Origin: Ophiura sarsii
Taxonomy: Eukaryota; Echinodermata; Ophiuroidea; Amphilepidida; Ophiuridae
Length of the DNA stretch: 64,000 nucleotides
Reading direction: 5' to 3'
Assembly: GCA_035610835.1 (NCBI GenBank)
Contig: CM069454.1
Coordinates: 65,132,883-65,196,882 of the forward strand
Positions 28,543-40,130 of the stretch are shown piece after piece. The stretch's first letter is position 1. Each line of letters begins with the position of its first letter. A program made the position numbers and the translations under genes. The notes below the pieces were generated by a model. That model was not told where the DNA came from. It ran no database searches and worked only from the letters and a program-made list of their open reading frames with translations.

Positions 28543-31215
28543 TTATTCTAAGTGTTTGTTGGTTATAGCAATCAATTGTTTACTCTTCTTCTGGCGTTGC
28601 TTTATTTTCATATCATGATACTCGAATAAGGTTGTTACTATGGTATAAAGAAAGGGGTTAATTGCCGAATTTATTGGTAATATGAAAGCAACTGTCCAAG
28701 CGTATATCACCGGATCCACGCTTATGATTCTTGATTGCACAAGAACACAAGCCATAACAAGAGGAACCCATGTAAAAAAGTCCGTGAAGACTATGACGGA
28801 CATTTTTGCCCCCATGCGAATTTCTTCCCCTTGGCTTCGGTTACGCCCAGCAGATTTGGCTGATCTTTTGACGGTAACAAATATAGCGATATAAAGAAAA
28901 GCGACCGTTAAAAAGCAAATCATATTGATCCCAATGAAAACTATAATCGAAAAATATGTCGCTAGTTTATATCCGGTGATCGTAGACTCTGAGAAAACAA
29001 AGTCGGTGCTGTCAATGTCTATACCGATGTCAAAAAAGATAACTCTATTGGCAGCGCTTAGTTTAAAAGAGTGATGAGATGGTGAAAAACCAGATGACCT
29101 GATATTCAGGTTAACTGTTTCGATCAGAACGGAAGACTTGTACGTGCTACCAATAGGTCGTAAAACGATAGGAATACCAACACACACTTCCGATACTTCA
29201 AACACGTCAGGATATGCGTTTTTTAAAATAATTGGTGTAACACTGAGAATTAAACCAGCAAACCAAATCAAAGCGGCACAAACCCTGACAGACGTAGACC
29301 CCAACCTGTAGTTGCTAAAGGGATTCGACGCTCCTTGAAACCTGTCTAACGAAATAAGTGTTATTAATAATACAGATGCCTCACTTGACAATATAGACAA
29401 TGCTCCGGCAATTTGACAGATTGTGCCATTCCGCCATTGATCAGAGTAAGACGGGAAGTATTCGGCGTAATAAACGTCAAAACCTGCCAACAATATCATG
29501 TTTACACCCATCAAACTATCTGATATCGATAAATTCATTATTAGAAGTGACTGAACTGTTGGGCGTTTATCTGTAACACGTAAGTATAATACTATACAAT
29601 TGCATATAATAGCTATCACACCTAAAAACCACATAGACACTCTCGGGGAAATATTTTCCAGCATTCTTTTACATGTAAGATAGACAGGACGAGGATTCGC
29701 AGATATACATTCCTTGACACCTGTATCAAAGCAACATGTAGCACTTTCATCCACAAATATTGTCGTGTTGTTCAGTCCATGAAAAGACGCATTCCTAATT
29801 AGTTTTAGCGGGTTTGATCTCAAATCAAGGACATTGATACAGGTGCCATTAAAAGCGTCCATTTCAATGTTTTGTATTTGATTACAGTGTAGATCAAGCT
29901 CCACAAGTTCAGTCAGTTCTGAAAAGACATATCTGGCTAGCATACTTATCCTGTTGTCCGACAGTCATAATATTTTACCAAACGTTTCTGGCACCAAACC
30001 AGTCAACGAGTTATTTCTTAAACTGATCACCTGTACATTAGTTAACCCTATGAAAGTTGTAATATTTATCTCAATTATTTGATTTTTATCTAAATAAAGT
30101 AACGATAAACTTGTCAAGTTTCGGAATACAAGGTTTTTCAGAGTTGACAGATCATTACTTGTTAAGTCTATTATTTCAAGATTTACAGCGGAATTAAATG
30201 ATGGTAAATCTGAAAGATTGTTGACAGAAAGATTTAAGTAGACCAAATTCACTAATGACGAAAGAGCAAATACATGCATTTTATGTATGCTGTTATGGCT
30301 AATGTCTAGGTACCGCAATGTTGTTAAACCATCAAATACGTCACGACTTATTTCAATTAGACTGTTGTTCTGTAATTTAATCGAGCGAATTCGAAACGCT
30401 GACGCTTGACCATTAAAAATAACGTCTGGTAACGAAACCAAGCTATTGCCATATAGGGTTAAAGTGTGTAATAGTGAAAGTGATTTAAATGTATCATATG
30501 TCAAATTGACTAACCCATTATTATGGAGGAACATTTGTAACAAACGAACGTTGTCACGAAATGTTTCTATTTGTAACGATGTTATCCGATTGCAACAAAG
30601 GTCTAAGATTTCTAAATATCTAAGGGTACTAAATACATCGTTTGATATTGTTGTTATTAGGTTATTATCTAGATATATCTCGCGCACTATTGAATTGATT
30701 GGAAAGGTATTGTTTAGCACCGATGTAATATTGTTACGACCTGCGCGAAGCATCCGTATAGGTTTTATATTATACATAACAGGTAGTGATAGTAACTGAT
30801 TGTTATCAACTTCCAATGTATTCAATCTAAGCAAGACAAAAGCATCTATTGGTAATGATATGAGATTGTTGTTTTCTATATAGAGAAATTTTAGTTTAAC
30901 CAATCCATGAAATATGCCTGTCGCCAAATATGATAAGAGGTTGTTTGAAAGACGAAGAGTTAACAAGCGACGTAATCTGACAAATACAGATTCTGGTAAC
31001 GAGATCAACTGATTTCTGGTTATTTCCAATTGATTTAAATCAGTAATTTCATAAAACACCCCTTGTGGAAGAGTGATTAGATAGTTGTTATAAAGACATG
31101 TCACCCCAAAACAGAACACCTCAAAGGAATAACACCGTGCATCAAATATATTATTACTGACAGAGTATTTATAGCTAGTGCTCTGTCCCTTAATATCTCC
31201 TAAACACATTGACAT
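28543..31215 (-). pseudogene. LRR-containing GPCR (relaxin-receptor/GRL101-like), one in-frame TGA
   Basis: A single intron-less block encodes about 14-16 leucine-rich repeats (31100-29830; typical phrases LRLSNNLLSYL, LYIENNNLISLP, LDISHNSIHKM), a cysteine cap (CCFDTGVKEC) and a rhodopsin-type seven-helix domain. Visible are TM1 (WFLGVIAIICNCIVLYL), TM2 (NLSISDSLMGVNM), DRF in place of DRY after TM3, TM6 (KMSVIVFTDFFTWVPLVM) and TM7 (LPINSAINPFLYT, the NPxxY motif). TM6/TM7 are of the LGR/RXFP type. Such receptors bind peptide or glycoprotein ligands at the cell surface. TGA at 29965-29967 lies in frame between LRR and cap (ETFGKIL, stop, LSDNRISML), and that repeat is also a few residues short, so a small deletion may be involved. 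No signal peptide is visible at the first ATG (MSMCLGDIKG), so an upstream exon is likely. Everything else is open, so the lesion is young or an error. Confidence 0.8.
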
Positions 31216-31348
31216 GCGTCCGCATGTTATGATGGCGTGTCAGTTAAAGACAACCTGGGCGTCGACCAACAACACGAAGGTCAATTTATGACATTTTGCA
31301 ATACCTTACACGTTCATGACGTTACTACTCCTGTCGTGAATTAGTTTG
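31216..31348. other. Upstream flank of the GPCR gene
   Basis: This holds the 5' side of the receptor on the minus strand. No clear TATA box or exon can be called. Confidence 0.35.
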
Positions 31349-31352
31349 TTAA

Positions 31353-31558
31353 CCCCCTGGGCACTATCGGCCTATCTTACAGTGGTTCTGATTGGTGTAT
31401 TGCAAGATATACTCATATGAATACCCAATTAAAATGCAGCTTGTAAAATATTTCACTCCAATCTTTATCAGGGATACAATTATTCTAACACTGTCTCTGA
31501 TTGGCACAATAAATGATGTATCTATCTTTCTGACCAATCGGCCGATAGTTCTCAGGGG
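31353..31558. mobile_element. TTAA-flanked MITE (CCCCTGRG ends)
   Basis: TTAA at 31349-31352 and 31559-31562. The ends CCCCCTGGGCACTATCGGCC and, on the other strand, CCCCTGAGAACTATCGGCCG are inverted repeats. C-rich ends plus TTAA fit piggyBac. 206 bp, non-coding, immediately 5' of the receptor gene. Confidence 0.78.
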
Positions 31559-31562
31559 TTAA

Positions 31563-32752
31563 ACATAAATGTTAACATTTTACAGGACAAGGTTCTTCAC
31601 AATAATTGTCTTCTTAAACTTGAAATGCCAACGGCTTGAGATATCAACCAGTTCAATTTCGTCTGATGATTGATGACACAGCGGTTTATAAATCTATAAT
31701 CATGTATCGACGCTTCAAAGATTTCAAAGAATGAATCTGTTAAGGAAGAAAAAAATAAAGCATTAAATACAGTGTGATCAATGACATCAGACTTCATAGA
31801 TTTATGAAAAATTTGCTATTTAGACCTATTTTGAACCACCCTGTATTCAAAATAAAAGGAACTTTAATGATATTCATGTAGTTCATTTTAATAACCATTT
31901 TCCTTTAAATTAAATAGTCCATGCTTACTAAATGTCATAGAATATTATATACAAACCTTCATTTTATGCATTATTTCATCATAATTTTAGACACCCTGTA
32001 CTTTTCCTGTGTACATTTTGGGCAGGTGATTCTTAGCAAATTTGGTAGCACCTTCTGCGGTTGTTCTGATTTTGGTGACTATCTACACACCCTGTATAAT
32101 TTGATTCTTTTTGCAAAAATGAAAAACCTTGAATCATAAGCTTTCCAACAATATATAGTTTGTGGGTCATTTAAGTATGTAAAACTTAAGTTTTGTCCCG
32201 TTTAATCAGAATTGGTGCATTTCTCAACATTATTAGAAGTGAAACATTTTTTTGGACCAGTTTGTGACTTCTGACCAGCACCAAATCGGGATAAGCTACT
32301 ATAGGCTAGTAACTTGCGAGTGATTTACGCTAAATCTTATACCTGACCGGACCCAAGAGTAAGTTGAAGCATAACTGTTTATGCTGTAACTTTATGATTT
32401 GATGGACGATTACATAGATATGATGATAAATGGGAGATTTATACAATTCATTATCAATTTATGCATTATTTACTCAATGATACATTTATGACCAATTTAC
32501 TATAAAATATTTTGAATCTATCCACAATGATGCATGCAAAATTGTAGAGATAATTTTAAACAATCAGTCAACCAACCAATCAATCAAATTAATGAATTAA
32601 TTATTTAACATGAAATCAAATACTATTGAAATAAAGGAATACATAATTAAATAAATAAATAAACACATACCTAGTTATATAAATGGATGAATGAATAATC
32701 AAAAAATATAAATTAATTAATAAATACATTAAAAGTAAATAAAAAAGATGTA
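31563..32752. other. Stretch without recognisable gene
   Basis: AT-rich. The phrase CACCCTGTA recurs three times in the same direction (near 31838, 31990, 32084), which hints at decayed MITE ends but does not define an element. Confidence 0.45.
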
Positions 32753-33808
32753 TCTTACTATAATTCACCGTATGTTGTATGTATGTATGTATGTATGTGA
32801 GTATGTATGTATCCTGAAAAGGCTTTCTCATTTTGCATTTTAAAGCCGTGAATATTTCACTGATACTAAATAAAGACCGGACACGGGTTATAAGCTATAA
32901 ATGGCCGAAAACCGTACAGAATTGACCGAGATATGAGCAAAATGATGTCCAATTTAGGCCTTTTCAGCCCGGCTTTTGAGACTAATTTCTACGGGCCATG
33001 TTTGTTTTTCTCTGCGTACACTGTAACCATGCAGTCGGCGCGCGTTACACATAGCGCGCAGCAGTGCGCCATGCAACATAAACGCGCACACGCACTACAC
33101 CCACGCACCCCTACACACGCGGGCGGAGGTTTTGAGTTGAGATAAGCCACGGGGCGGGCGGAGGCGCGGGGACGGGCGGGGACGGCAGGGCGGGCGGGGG
33201 GGGGGGGGGGGGGGGGCGCAGCGGGTCATAAGGTAACGAAATAATGTGGTTTCTGATCAAACAAAACATGATATGGTGAATCTAAATTACGTAACATGGT
33301 GTCAGATGTGGGATTTGATACTGTATGCGACACGCTGGCGGACAAATATTGTAGAAATACGCCGCGCTACGGGAGATGGTTAAGGTTAGGCCTTGGCGTT
33401 GAGATATATAAGCTGCGGGACGGGAACTTTAGGCCTTGGGTTGAGATATGCCACGGGCGGGGCGGGGGCGGTGACGAATGGGGGGGGGGGTATAATGTGG
33501 TTTGGGAGGCAGGGGGTTAATGAAGAAATGTGATGCTAAATTGCGTAACGGATATGCAGCGGGCGGGAGCGGGCGGGGCGGGGCAGGGCGCCGGGTAGTG
33601 ACTGGTGGGCTACGGGAGATGGTTCGGGTTTAGGCCTTGGAGTTGAAATATGCCACGGGGTGTGGGCGGGCGGGGGTTCTATTCCTGTGTGTTTCGTTAT
33701 AAATTTTCCAACACTTAGGCCTATGTGTTGTTTCATTTGTAGGTGTTCTATCTGGTAGGCCCTACTCCCTAGCGGGAGAGCCCGTCCGAAGGACGGGCGT
33801 TCCGCTAG
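32753..33808 (+). mobile_element. Helitron-like element, array unit 1
   Basis: Starts TCTTACTATAATTCACCGTA directly after an A and ends with the hairpin GCCCGTCCGAAGGACGGGC, then GTTCCG and CTAG. A TC 5' end, a hairpin a few bases before a CTRR 3' end, and insertion between A and T are the marks of Helitrons, which move by rolling-circle replication. A TATG microsatellite, a conserved block with ATAAATGGCCGAAAACCGTA, and G-rich runs fill the body. No Rep/helicase is encoded, so it is non-autonomous. Confidence 0.82.
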
Positions 33809-34785
33809 TCATACTATAATTTGCCGTATGGTGTATGTATGTATGTATGTATCCATAAAAGGCTCTCTCAGTTTGCAACTAAACGCCGTGAACATTGCAC
33901 TGAATAAAAGATGATTATAATGTGAGTGTTATAAGCTATAAATGGCCGAAAACCGTACAGAATTGACCGAGATATGAGCAAAATTATGGCAATTTAGGGC
34001 CTTTTCAGCCCGGCTTTTGAGACTATTTTTTACGGGCCATGTTTGTTTTTCTCTGCGTACACTGTAACCATGCAGTCGGCGCGCGTAACACAAAACGCGT
34101 CGCAGTGCGCCATGCAAAATAAACGCGCACGCACTACACCCACGCACGCCTACAAAGGCGGGCGGGCAAATATTGGAGAAATACGCTGCGCCACGGGAGT
34201 TGGTTACGGTTTAGGCCTTGGGGTTGCATAAGCCACGTGGCGGGGGCGGGAGCGGGTGACGGGTTAGGGGTTGTGTGTAATGATCCTCTTATGGCCTATG
34301 TTAGGGTTATGTGGTTTGGGATAGGGTTAATAAAGAAATGTATTATTAAATTGCACATCGATGGTGTCAGATGTGGGATTTGATACTGTGCTAAATTGTA
34401 AATTGCGTAACGGATATGCCACGGGGCGGGAGCGGGCGGGGCGGGGACAGGGCGGGGAGGGACGGATGGGTTACGGGAGATGGTTAAGGTTTAAGCCTTG
34501 GAGTTGAAATATGCCACGGGAGGTGGGCGGGCGGGGGGGGGGGGGGGGAATGGGGTGGGGGAGGTGCTTTTTCAAGTTTTTTTTATTGAAATTTGAAAAC
34601 TTTTAAATTAGGCCTACTACAAAACCTTTTGATTTAAAACAAAAATGTTTTAAATATTGTTCTATTCCTATGAGTTTCGTTATAAATTTTCCAACACTTT
34701 AAGTTGTTTTATTTTGTAGGTGTTCTATCTGGTAGGCCCTACTCCCTAGCGGGAAAGCCCGTCCGAAGGACGGGCGTGCCGCTAG
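33809..34785 (+). mobile_element. Helitron-like element, array unit 2
   Basis: Begins TCATACTATAATTTGCCGTA immediately after the CTAG of unit 1 and ends GACGGGCGTGCCGCTAG. Same block order as unit 1 with small losses. Head-to-tail, no spacer. Confidence 0.82.
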
Positions 34786-36059
34786 TCTTACTATAATTCA
34801 CCGTATGTTGTATGTTTGTATGTTTGTATGTTTGTATGTGTGTATCCATAAAAGGCTCCCTCATTTTACGCCTAAACGCCGTGAACGTTGAACTGATGAA
34901 AGATGATTATAATGTGAGTGTTATAAGCTATAAATGGCCGAAAACCGTACAGAATTGACCGAGATATGAGCAAAATGATGTCCAAGTTAGGCCTTTTAAG
35001 CCCGGCTTTTGAGACTATTTCCGTACGGACCATGTTTGTTTTTCTCTGCGTACACTGTAACCATGCAGTCGGCGCGTAGCACATAACGCGTCGCAGTGCG
35101 ACATGCAAAATAAACGCGCACACGCACTACACCCACGCACCCCTACACACGCGGGCGGTTAAATACGGAGAAATACGCTGCGCCACACGGGGTTGGTTAT
35201 GGTTTAGGCCTTGGGGCCTTGAGATAAGCCACGGAGCGTGGGCGGAGACGGGGACGGGGCGGGGACGGCAGGGAGGGCGGGGGGGGGGGGGGGGCAGCGG
35301 GTCATAAGGTAACGAAATAATGTGGTTTCTGATATAACAAAACATGATATGGTGAATCTAAATTACGTAACATGGTGTCACTAGATGTGGGATTTGATAC
35401 TGTATGCGACACGCTGGCGGACAAATATTGGAGAAATACGCCGCGCTACGGGAGATGGTTAAGGTTAGGCCTTGGCGTTGAGATAAGCCGCTGGGCGGGG
35501 AACTTTAGGCCTTGGGGTTGAGATATGACACAGGCGGGGCGGGGCGGTGACGAATGGGGGGGGGGGGGGGTGTAATGATGTAATGTGGTTTGGGAGGCAG
35601 GGGTTAATGAAGAAATGTAATGCTAAATTGCGTAACGGATATGCCACGGGCGGGGCAGGGGCAGGCGGGGGAGTGACTGGTGGGCTACGGGAGATGGTTA
35701 AGGTTTAGGCCTTGGAGTTGAAATATGCCACGGGCGGGGCGGGGGCGGTGACGAATGGGGGTTGTGATGCTAAATTGCGTAACGGATATGTCACGGGGCG
35801 GGGGCGGGCGGGGCGGGATGGTGACGGTTGGGGAACGGGAGATGGTTAAGGTTTAGGCCTTGAAGTTAAAATATGCCACGGGGCGTGGGCGGGCGGGGGT
35901 CTTTGAATTAAAACAAAAATGTTTTTGATATTGTTCTATTCCTATGTGTTTCGTTATAAATTTTCCAACACTTTTGTTTTGTTTCATTTGTAGGTGTTCT
36001 ATCTGGTAGGCCCTACTCCCTAGCGGGAGAGCCCGTCCGTAGAACGGGCGTTCCGCTAG
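34786..36059 (+). mobile_element. Helitron-like element, array unit 3
   Basis: Begins TCTTACTATAATTCACCGTA after unit 2 and ends GAACGGGCGTTCCGCTAG; the hairpin has one changed position (CCGTAGAACGG). It is the longest unit because the internal block with TTAATGAAGAAATGT and GGAGATGGTTAAGG is repeated. Confidence 0.82.
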
Positions 36060-36921
36060 TCATACTATAATTTGTCTTATGGTGAGACTATGTATGTATC
36101 CATAAAAGGCTCTCTCAGTTTGTAACTAAACGCCGTGAACGTTGCACTGATAAAAGATGATTATAATGTGAGTGTTATAAGCTATAAATGGCTGAAAACC
36201 GTACAGAATTGACCGAGATATGAACAAAAGGAGTCAAATTTAGGGCCTTTTCAGACTGTTTCTACGGGCCATGTTTGTTTATTTTTCGGTGCGTACTGCA
36301 ACCATGCAGTCGAGCGCGTAACACATAACGCGGCGTAGTGCGCCATGTAAAATAAACGCTCACACGCACTACACCCACGCCCCCCTACACACGCGGGCGG
36401 ATTGGAGAAATACGCTGCGCTGCTGAAGTTGATTAATTTAGGCCTTGAAGGTGTATTATAAGCACGGGGCGGGGATGGCGGGCGGTAGGGGCGGGGATGG
36501 CGGGCGGTAGGGGCGGAGACTGCGGGCGAGGGACGGCAGGGGGACGGCGGGCGGGGCGAGGGGAGGCCATGAAGTAATGAGGTTTGGGAGGCAGGGAGTT
36601 ACTGAAACACGCTACGGGAGTTGGTTAATTTAGGCCTTGAAGGTTTAGATAAGCACGGGGCGGGCGGGCGAGGGGACGCCATGAAGTAATAAGGTTCGGG
36701 AGGCAGGGGGTTAATGAAGAAATGTGATACTTAATTGCGTAACACTAACAGGGAGGGTCACGAGGTGGAAGGAAATAGTGTGGACAAAAGTATAACCCAG
36801 GGGATACAGCTTGGGGAGATGGTTAAGGTTTAGGCCTTGGATGTTGAGATAAGCACGGTGCGGGGGTGGCGGGCCGGGCAGAATGCCGGGACGAGGGGGT
36901 TTAATGAAGTAATATGGTTTG

Positions 36922-37590
36922 TAGGGTTGGGCAAATCACCATACTTTTTTTGAAACGAGTTGTTTCTATGGCCAAATTCTGCGTAGAATCCAAATCTGTA
37001 AAAAGAAATGGCCTCCAATGACGTTTTACGTCGCTACTGATTAAAAATTCAAAATGGCCGCCAAAATGACTAAATTTGGCTTGTTATTGGCATATTTAAG
37101 GCTTTCAGTGTGTCTTTTTATATGTTTCAGGGTCTGGAATAGTTGAATTGGATACTCTAAACACTAATTGGTGTGTATTGATGACATTTGACCTACATAC
37201 TAATTTCTAAATTGAAAATGGCCGTCAAAATGACGTAATTTTGCCTATTTGTGGCATATTTTGACAGATATACGGCTTTCAATATGTCTTTTTTATATGT
37301 TTTCAGGGTCTGGCAGTTGACTTTGATGCTTTAAATACAAATTGGTGTATATGGATGACATTTGAACCTAGACTACTGATTTAAACATTCAAAATGGCCG
37401 CCAAAATGGTGTAAATTTGCCTGTTAATTGTATATTTTCACAGATACATGGTTTCCGCTACGTCTTTTTATGTTTTCAGGGTCTGGGAAGTTGAACATAG
37501 GTTTCATAGTCAAGGATCACAAAGTTGACATGTGTAACATGATAAGCAGTACCTATTATAGACATTCTTGTACCTATAAGACATTCTTTA
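36922..37590. repeat. Left long inverted repeat of the nested transposon
   Basis: Starts TAGGGTTGGGCAAATC. It contains three tandem subrepeats of about 175 bp, each with AAAATGGCCGYCAAAATG and a TTTTCAGGGTCTGG block. The whole arm pairs with 39215-39895. The 5-bp duplication GTTTG precedes it (36917-36921). Confidence 0.9.
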
Positions 37591-39218
37591 AAGTAGTAAC
37601 AGTGGGTCTTGACAACACAACCAAAGCTGCAGGTCATAAACTGTATGATGTAAAGGCCGACCACATCACCATTCAGGGTCCAAACGTACCTCGGAAAACA
37701 ATGACCACTGGGTACAGTGAAAATGTCAGTCATTCAGGAGCTGATGGTGCTGCAGCATATGAATTGAAATTGAAATGTCTAGTGGTATTGGCTGATTGCG
37801 ACATCGATGAGATAAAAAGCTCAATTGATTTCTGGATGTCTGATCGTGCTGGTGACTGTGCTTCGCTTCTAGAAAATCTTGGTGTGACCGAAGAGAAGAT
37901 TCTCAAATGTACTGCTCACATCATATTAGGTGCAGATCATGCAGCAGATAAAGTGTTCAGAAACCTTGAACAGAAAATCGGAGTTCAGAAGCTGCGCTAC
38001 ACGTGACTGCTGGCGAGAAGGTATTCACATCACCGGGAACGAGTGTCCATACATTGGCCCTTATTGCAATTGCGAAGCAAGCTATACTATCTCCAAGTCA
38101 TGCTGCTCACTCCATATCCCTCTTCAATGAATACACTTCATGGATGGATACGCAGGGCATTGGCCATGATGGCTTCAAAGGGTTCACTATAGATTTGGCA
38201 GAATCGCTGAGAGTGCAAAGGAATTCCTATGTCGTCGGCAGTCTCATAGACTTTTTCGATGCCATGTTGACATAAACTCAAATAAGTTAGTTCTGGCTGT
38301 CTCAACATACATACAGAATGATTGGTTCCTGTGTTGTGCCGAAATCTATTCCCAACTGGGTGACGCTTTCATTTTCCCATTGATGGACCTTCTGGGAATA
38401 GATGACAGAGGCAGCGATGTTGACATGAGTGAGCGCAACTGGGCAGGAGTACGATCATTCTTTGAACAAACAAAAGTTGCCTAAACTGAAACAAGTGCGA
38501 GATGGCGCAACGATTGCAGATAATGGCCAGAGACGACTTTATGCAGCGGTACTTGACGAAGTGATTGATATGTTGGAGAGACAGTTATCCCAGATGGCAT
38601 TTTTCAACATTAGCGATGAGAGTAGTGCAGTAGACATGGATGAAACCAAGATGAAATTTGCCCCTCTGACAAATCTAGGGTGCGAAGCAGAATTTGCTAA
38701 ACTGGATGTTCGCATTATGGCAAGTGGTGGATCTACATCAGTTCAAACCCACTCTCGTAAAAACATCATCACAACGAATGGGTTACTGGCTGATCCCTCC
38801 TTCACAACACTAAGCAACACCGAAAAACACCAAAGATGGAAATGGGCAAGAACGTCTGAAAATGTTTCAGATGTTAAGGAAATAGAGTCAAATTACCTGC
38901 TGACAGTCAAAATATCACACCGATTGGCACTTGCAAAGAAGGCAGAACTAAAACAGGAAGAAACTCACCAGAACAATGAAACCTTTTGAAGCATGTAAGG
39001 ACCACCAGGGTTCAGTGACACCAGATTGCGTCGCCTTACTTGAGCAGTTGACTGACAAAGACCTTATCTGTGAGATAGGGTATCTGAGGGCTACAGTATC
39101 CCCAAATATTCGGCAAATGCGACAAACAAAAGTAGATGGCAGAAACAAAATGGTTACATTTTCTAATGATGAACCAAAACAATCAATCCGCAACGCTGTG
39201 ATATTGATGCTCTGTTAA
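37585..39218 (+). pseudogene. Unassigned transposase, broken by frameshifts
   Basis: The frame opens VVTVGLDNTTKAAGHKLYDV, continues DIDEIKSSIDFWMSDRAGDC, then KCTAHIILGADHAADKVFRN and, after a frame change near 38000, AGEKVFTSPGTSVHTLALIA. Two more shifts (near 38280 and 38440-38500) lead to LGCEAEFAKLDVRIMASGG, SRKNIITTNGLLADPSF and KWARTS. A last shift near 38970 leads to LTDKDLICEIGYLRATVSPN followed by IRQMRQ. Two aspartates in GLDNTT and MSDRAGD settings suggest an RNase-H-like DDE/D enzyme. I recognise no named superfamily. Its place between long TIRs marks it as the transposase of this element. With at least four frame breaks this copy is inactive. Confidence 0.65.
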
Positions 39219-39895
39219 AGAATGTCTTATAGGTACAAGAATGTCTTTAATAGGTACTGCTAATCATGTTACACATGTCAACTTTGTGATCCTTGACTAT
39301 GAAACCTATGTTCAACTTCCCAGACCCTGAAAACATAAAAAGACGTAGCGGAAACCATGTATCTGTGAAAATATACAATTAACAGGCAAATTTACACCAT
39401 TGTGGCGGCCATTTTGAATGTTTAAATCAGTAGTCTAGGTTCAAATGTCATCCATATACACCAATTTGTATTTAAAGCATCAAAGTCAACTGTCCAGACT
39501 CTGAAAACATATAAAAAGACATATTGAAAGCCGTATATCTGTCAAAATATGCCATAAATAGGCAAAATTACGTCATTTTGGCGGCCATTTTGAATTTAGA
39601 AATTAGTATGTAGGTCAAATGTCATCCATACACACCAATTAGTGTTGAGAGTATCCAATTCAACTATTCCAGACCCTGAAACATATAAAAAGACACACTA
39701 AAAGCCTTAAATATGCCAATAACAAGCCACATTTAGTCATTTTGGCGGCCATTTTGATTTTTTAATCAGTAGCGACGTAAAACATCATTGGAGGTCCAAA
39801 ATGTTGATGGATTTGGATTCTACACAAAATTTGGCCATAGAAACAACTCGTTTTGCATCAGTTTTGTAAAAAAAGTCTAGATTTGCCCAACCCTA
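39215..39895. repeat. Right long inverted repeat of the nested transposon
   Basis: Reverse complement of 36922-37590 with limited divergence, ending GATTTGCCCAACCCTA, then the duplicated GTTTG at 39896-39900. It includes the same three subrepeats inverted. Confidence 0.9.
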
Positions 39896-40130
39896 GTTTG
39901 GGTGGCAGGGGTTAAAGAAGAAATGTGATACTAAATTGCGTAACAGGGAGGGTCACGAGGTGGAATGAAATAGTATGGTTCCTCAAAAGTATAAACAATG
40001 GGATAACACTTTGGGTAATGACGTTATAAATTTCCCAACACTTATGTGTTGTTTCATTTCGTAGGTGTTCTATCTGGTAGGCCCTACTCCCTAGCGGGAG
40101 AGCCCGTCCAAAGGACGGGCGTCCCGCTAG

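Larger units (their letters stand above)
36060..40130 (+). mobile_element. Helitron-like element, array unit 4 (holds nested transposon)
   Basis: Begins TCATACTATAATTTGTCTTA after unit 3 and ends GACGGGCGTCCCGCTAG. Without the 2,974-bp transposon at 36922-39895 and its 5-bp duplication the unit is about 1.09 kb, like its neighbours. The insertion lies in the GGTTTGGGAGGCAGGGG block that is intact in units 1 and 3. Confidence 0.82.

Noticed and set aside
29965..29967. Selenocysteine or programmed readthrough at the GPCR TGA
   Set aside because: No SECIS-like structure was identified, the surrounding repeat is also shortened and GPCRs of this class are not selenoproteins; a lesion is simpler.
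32933..36000. Many 60-90-codon frames in the Helitron-like units
   Set aside because: They differ between units, shift with microsatellite length and reflect G- or C-rich runs, so they are not conserved coding sequence.
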